Part shown: positions 61,991 to 64,000 of the stretch, piece after piece | Numbering within the stretch: the first letter of the stretch is position 1 | How the letters are laid out: each line of letters opens with the position of its first letter | NCBI GenBank assembly: GCA_030041495.1 | Contig: JASHNT010000078.1 | Location: forward strand, 1 to 64,000 | Length of the DNA: 64,000 nt | From: Bryobacteraceae bacterium | GTDB taxonomy: Bacteria; Acidobacteriota; Terriglobia; Bryobacterales; Bryobacteraceae | Direction of reading: 5' to 3' | Notes under the pieces: generated by a model | What the model was told of the DNA's origin: nothing | Databases searched by the model: none | Seen by the model: only the letters and a program-made list of their open reading frames with translations | Translations under genes and position numbers: made by a program

Positions 61991-64000
61991 ATGAACCTGA
62001 CGCTCAGTTTCCCGGAGCCGGCGCGGGAGCGCACACTTGCTCGGCAAAGCGGCCTGGATGGCGCGATCGAGCAGTTCGCGAAATGGGCAGCGGATCCGGA
62101 GTCTCCGGTCCGAGCTTTGCGGCATCAAGCCGCGCGCCCCGGCGACTTCGCCGAGTTCCCGGCCACGTTGGCCGATCCGTTGAAGCAGGCTCTGGCCGCG
62201 CGGGGGATTGAGCGCTTGTACTCGCATCAAGCGGCCGCAGTGGAGCACGCCGAAGCCGGGCGCAACGTGGTGGTGGTGACGCCAACGGCCTCCGGTAAAA
62301 CTTTGTGCTACAACCTGCCCGTGTTGAACCGGCTGATTGCGGAGCCGGGAGCTCGTGCGATGTACCTGTTCCCGACCAAGGCTCTAGCCGAAGATCAGCT
62401 TCATGAATTGCAGGCAGCGCTGGATGCCTGCGGTTCCGGCATCCGCGCCTTCACTTACGATGGCGACACGCCGCAGGACGCTCGCCGGGCGATTCGCGAA
62501 CGCGCCAACGTGGTGCTGACCAATCCTGACATGCTGCACTCCGGGATTCTGCCGCACCACACCAAGTGGGCCAGGGCGTTCGAGAACCTGCGCTATATCG
62601 TGATCGATGAGCTGCACTATTATCGCGGCGTTTACGGCAGCCATCTGGCGAACCTGCTGCGGCGGCTGAAGCGCATCTGCGAATTTTACGGTTCCTCGCC
62701 GCAGTTCATCTGTTGCTCGGCGACCATCGCGAATCCCCAGGAGCTGGCGGAAGCATTGACCGGTCTGCCCTTCGCGCTGGTGGACAATAACGGCGCGCCC
62801 TCCGGCGAGAGATACGTAGTTTTTTACAACCCTCCGGTGGTAAATCGCGCGTTGGGCATCCGCCGGGGCTATCTGAATGAAACGCGGCGCATCGCGCGTG
62901 AGCTGCTCGACCGCGGCCAGCAGACTCTGGTGTTCGCCAACAGCCGCCTGGCGACCGAAGTGTTGCTGACGTATCTCAAGGAGGATCATCAAGCCGGAGC
63001 TCGGCAGGAAGAAGTTCGCGGCTATCGCGGCGGCTATCTTCCCAAGGAGCGGCGCGAGATCGAGCGCAAGCTCCGCGACGGCGAACTGCGTGCGGTGGTC
63101 GCGACCAATGCATTGGAGCTGGGGATCGATATCGGTTCATTGGACGCGGTGGTGATGGCCGGGTATCCGGGCACGATCGCGTCCACCTGGCAGCGCGCCG
63201 GACGGGCCGGGCGCAGGCAGACCGCGGCTCTGGCGGTGCTGGTGGCTTCCAGCGCTCCGCTCGACCAGTACATCATCGAGCATCCCGAATATTTCTTTGA
63301 GCGCCCGCCGGAGCACGCGCGCATCAATCCCGACAATCTCGAGATTCTGCTGAATCATTTGAAGTGCGCCGCGTTTGAGCTGCCGATTCGCGGAGATGAG
63401 GCCTTCGGCCAGCATGGAGTCGCCGACCTGTGCCGGTTTCTGGAGGATTTGAAACTGCTGCATCATTCAAGTGGCCAATGGCACTGGACCTCCGACAGTT
63501 ACCCGGCGGATGCGGTGAGCCTGCGCTCGATTTCGAGCGATAACTTCGTGGTGGTGGATATCACCGGCGATCATCAGGTGATCGCGGAGGTGGCGTTTAC
63601 CGCGGCACTCACCACTCTGCACGAGAAGGCAATCTATCTGCACGAAGCCAGGCAGTATCAGGTGGAGCGGTTCGATTACGAAGGCCGCAAGGCGTACGTG
63701 CGGCGCGTGGACTCGGACTATTTCACCGATGCGATCGACTACACGCAGGTGAAGGAGCTGGAGGAATTCGAATCGTCGCCGGCGGGCGGCGCGAAGGCCG
63801 CGCATGGCGACGTGCGCCTGAACCGCCAGATTGTGGGATTCAAGAAGATCAAGTTCTACTCCATGGAAAACGTGGGCGCGGGAAATCTCTCCATGCCGGA
63901 GCAGGAGATGCACACTACGGCGTTCTGGCTGCATTTCCCGGCGGAGTTCTTGGCGAAGTTCGCGGACTTAACGCCGGCGGAGAGGCAGGGCGGTTTCGTG
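61991..64000 (+). CDS. MrfA/YprA-type SF2 helicase, partial (3' end beyond window)
   Basis: An open frame of 670 codons reaching the window end. Motif I TPTASGKT (97-104), FPTKALAEDQ (Ia), DELH at 206-209 in IDELHYYRGVYGSH, CSATIANP (III), ATNALELGIDIG and QRAGRAGR (VI). The sequence after residue 500 (LHEKAIYLHEARQYQVE) fits the MrfA family, so the C-terminal four-cysteine MZB/DUF1998 part should follow. MrfA repairs mitomycin-type DNA damage. The ATG at 61991 follows a -10-like TATACT at 61964-61969. Confidence 0.9.
   Translation, partial: MNLTLSFPEPARERTLARQSGLDGAIEQFAKWAADPESPVRALRHQAARPGDFAEFPATLADPLKQALAARGIERLYSHQAAAVEHAEAGRNVVVVTPTASGKTLCYNLPVLNRLIAEPGARAMYLFPTKALAEDQLHELQAALDACGSGIRAFTYDGDTPQDARRAIRERANVVLTNPDMLHSGILPHHTKWARAFENLRYIVIDELHYYRGVYGSHLANLLRRLKRICEFYGSSPQFICCSATIANPQELAEALTGLPFALVDNNGAPSGERYVVFYNPPVVNRALGIRRGYLNETRRIARELLDRGQQTLVFANSRLATEVLLTYLKEDHQAGARQEEVRGYRGGYLPKERREIERKLRDGELRAVVATNALELGIDIGSLDAVVMAGYPGTIASTWQRAGRAGRRQTAALAVLVASSAPLDQYIIEHPEYFFERPPEHARINPDNLEILLNHLKCAAFELPIRGDEAFGQHGVADLCRFLEDLKLLHHSSGQWHWTSDSYPADAVSLRSISSDNFVVVDITGDHQVIAEVAFTAALTTLHEKAIYLHEARQYQVERFDYEGRKAYVRRVDSDYFTDAIDYTQVKELEEFESSPAGGAKAAHGDVRLNRQIVGFKKIKFYSMENVGAGNLSMPEQEMHTTAFWLHFPAEFLAKFADLTPAERQGGFV

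Noticed and set aside
1-64000. tRNA, rRNA, CRISPR, insertion sequence or prophage
   Set aside because: No cloverleaf-like segment, direct-repeat array, transposase, integrase or phage gene was found by reading the gaps and reading frames.

Overview
The window looks like a piece of a high-GC chromosome from an Acidobacteriota-type bacterium, possibly near the Bryobacterales/'Solibacter' group. That placement is inference from gene content: a hopanoid operon, an hfq-hflX-pgsA block, a PVA-dehydrogenase-like PQQ protein, frequent GTG/TTG starts, and very tight packing with ATGA/GTGA start-stop overlaps. I found no rRNA, tRNA, CRISPR array, insertion sequence or phage gene. No gene-free stretch exceeds about 300 bases; the longest is about 260 bases, at 49466-49724.

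Layout. 1-4.2 kb: an APC permease with a soluble C-terminal domain, an unknown helical protein and a YciI protein. 4.3-7.6 kb: a sugar-acid operon of sodium symporter, KDPG aldolase and KDG kinase. 7.6-11.2 kb: TauE/SafE permease, corrinoid adenosyltransferase, an SDR39U1-type epimerase and a SPASM radical-SAM enzyme. 11.3-13.6 kb: hfq-hflX-pgsA. 13.6-20.1 kb: a PilZ protein, two membrane proteins (one a CPBP protease), a BamE-like lipoprotein candidate, a GT-C membrane protein, a sensorless hybrid histidine kinase and a LolA-like protein. 20.1-27.8 kb: an amidase, then a leftward ggt-yecE-hrpB-DUF4010 operon.

27.9-40.2 kb is the main biosynthetic run, all rightward and mostly overlapping: slipin, SPOR protein, lipA, lnt, ispH, squalene-hopene cyclase, hpnA, hpnG, two zinc dehydrogenases, hpnC and hpnD. 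It links isoprenoid precursor supply (IspH) to squalene synthesis (HpnC/HpnD), cyclisation (SHC) and side-chain processing (HpnG plus, by inference, the two dehydrogenases). hpnH and hpnE are not in the window. A secreted PQQ-type dehydrogenase follows.

41.8-49.5 kb: an inositol-phosphate-type CDP-alcohol transferase, greA, an HD-GYP response regulator, an AzgA-like purine permease, and a leftward pair of a TPR/beta-barrel outer-membrane protein and a secreted TIM-barrel protein that resembles a polysaccharide export/hydrolase module. 49.7-57.1 kb: lepA, ribH-nusB-trmJ-like, a metal-binding-fold mini-protein without its cysteines, and a lipid-transport operon (MlaE, MlaF, MlaD) ending in an HpnK/YdjC-type deacetylase. 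57.1-64 kb: a leftward uvrA/deoxyhypusine-synthase-like/CPBP operon, a PilZ protein, and a MrfA-type helicase cut by the window end.

The most promising leads are the two dehydrogenases in the hopanoid operon (candidate ribosylhopane reductases), the TPR-barrel plus TIM-barrel pair, the deoxyhypusine-synthase-like protein next to uvrA, and key-residue changes in Lnt (Lys to Gln) and MlaF (Walker B Glu to Ser).
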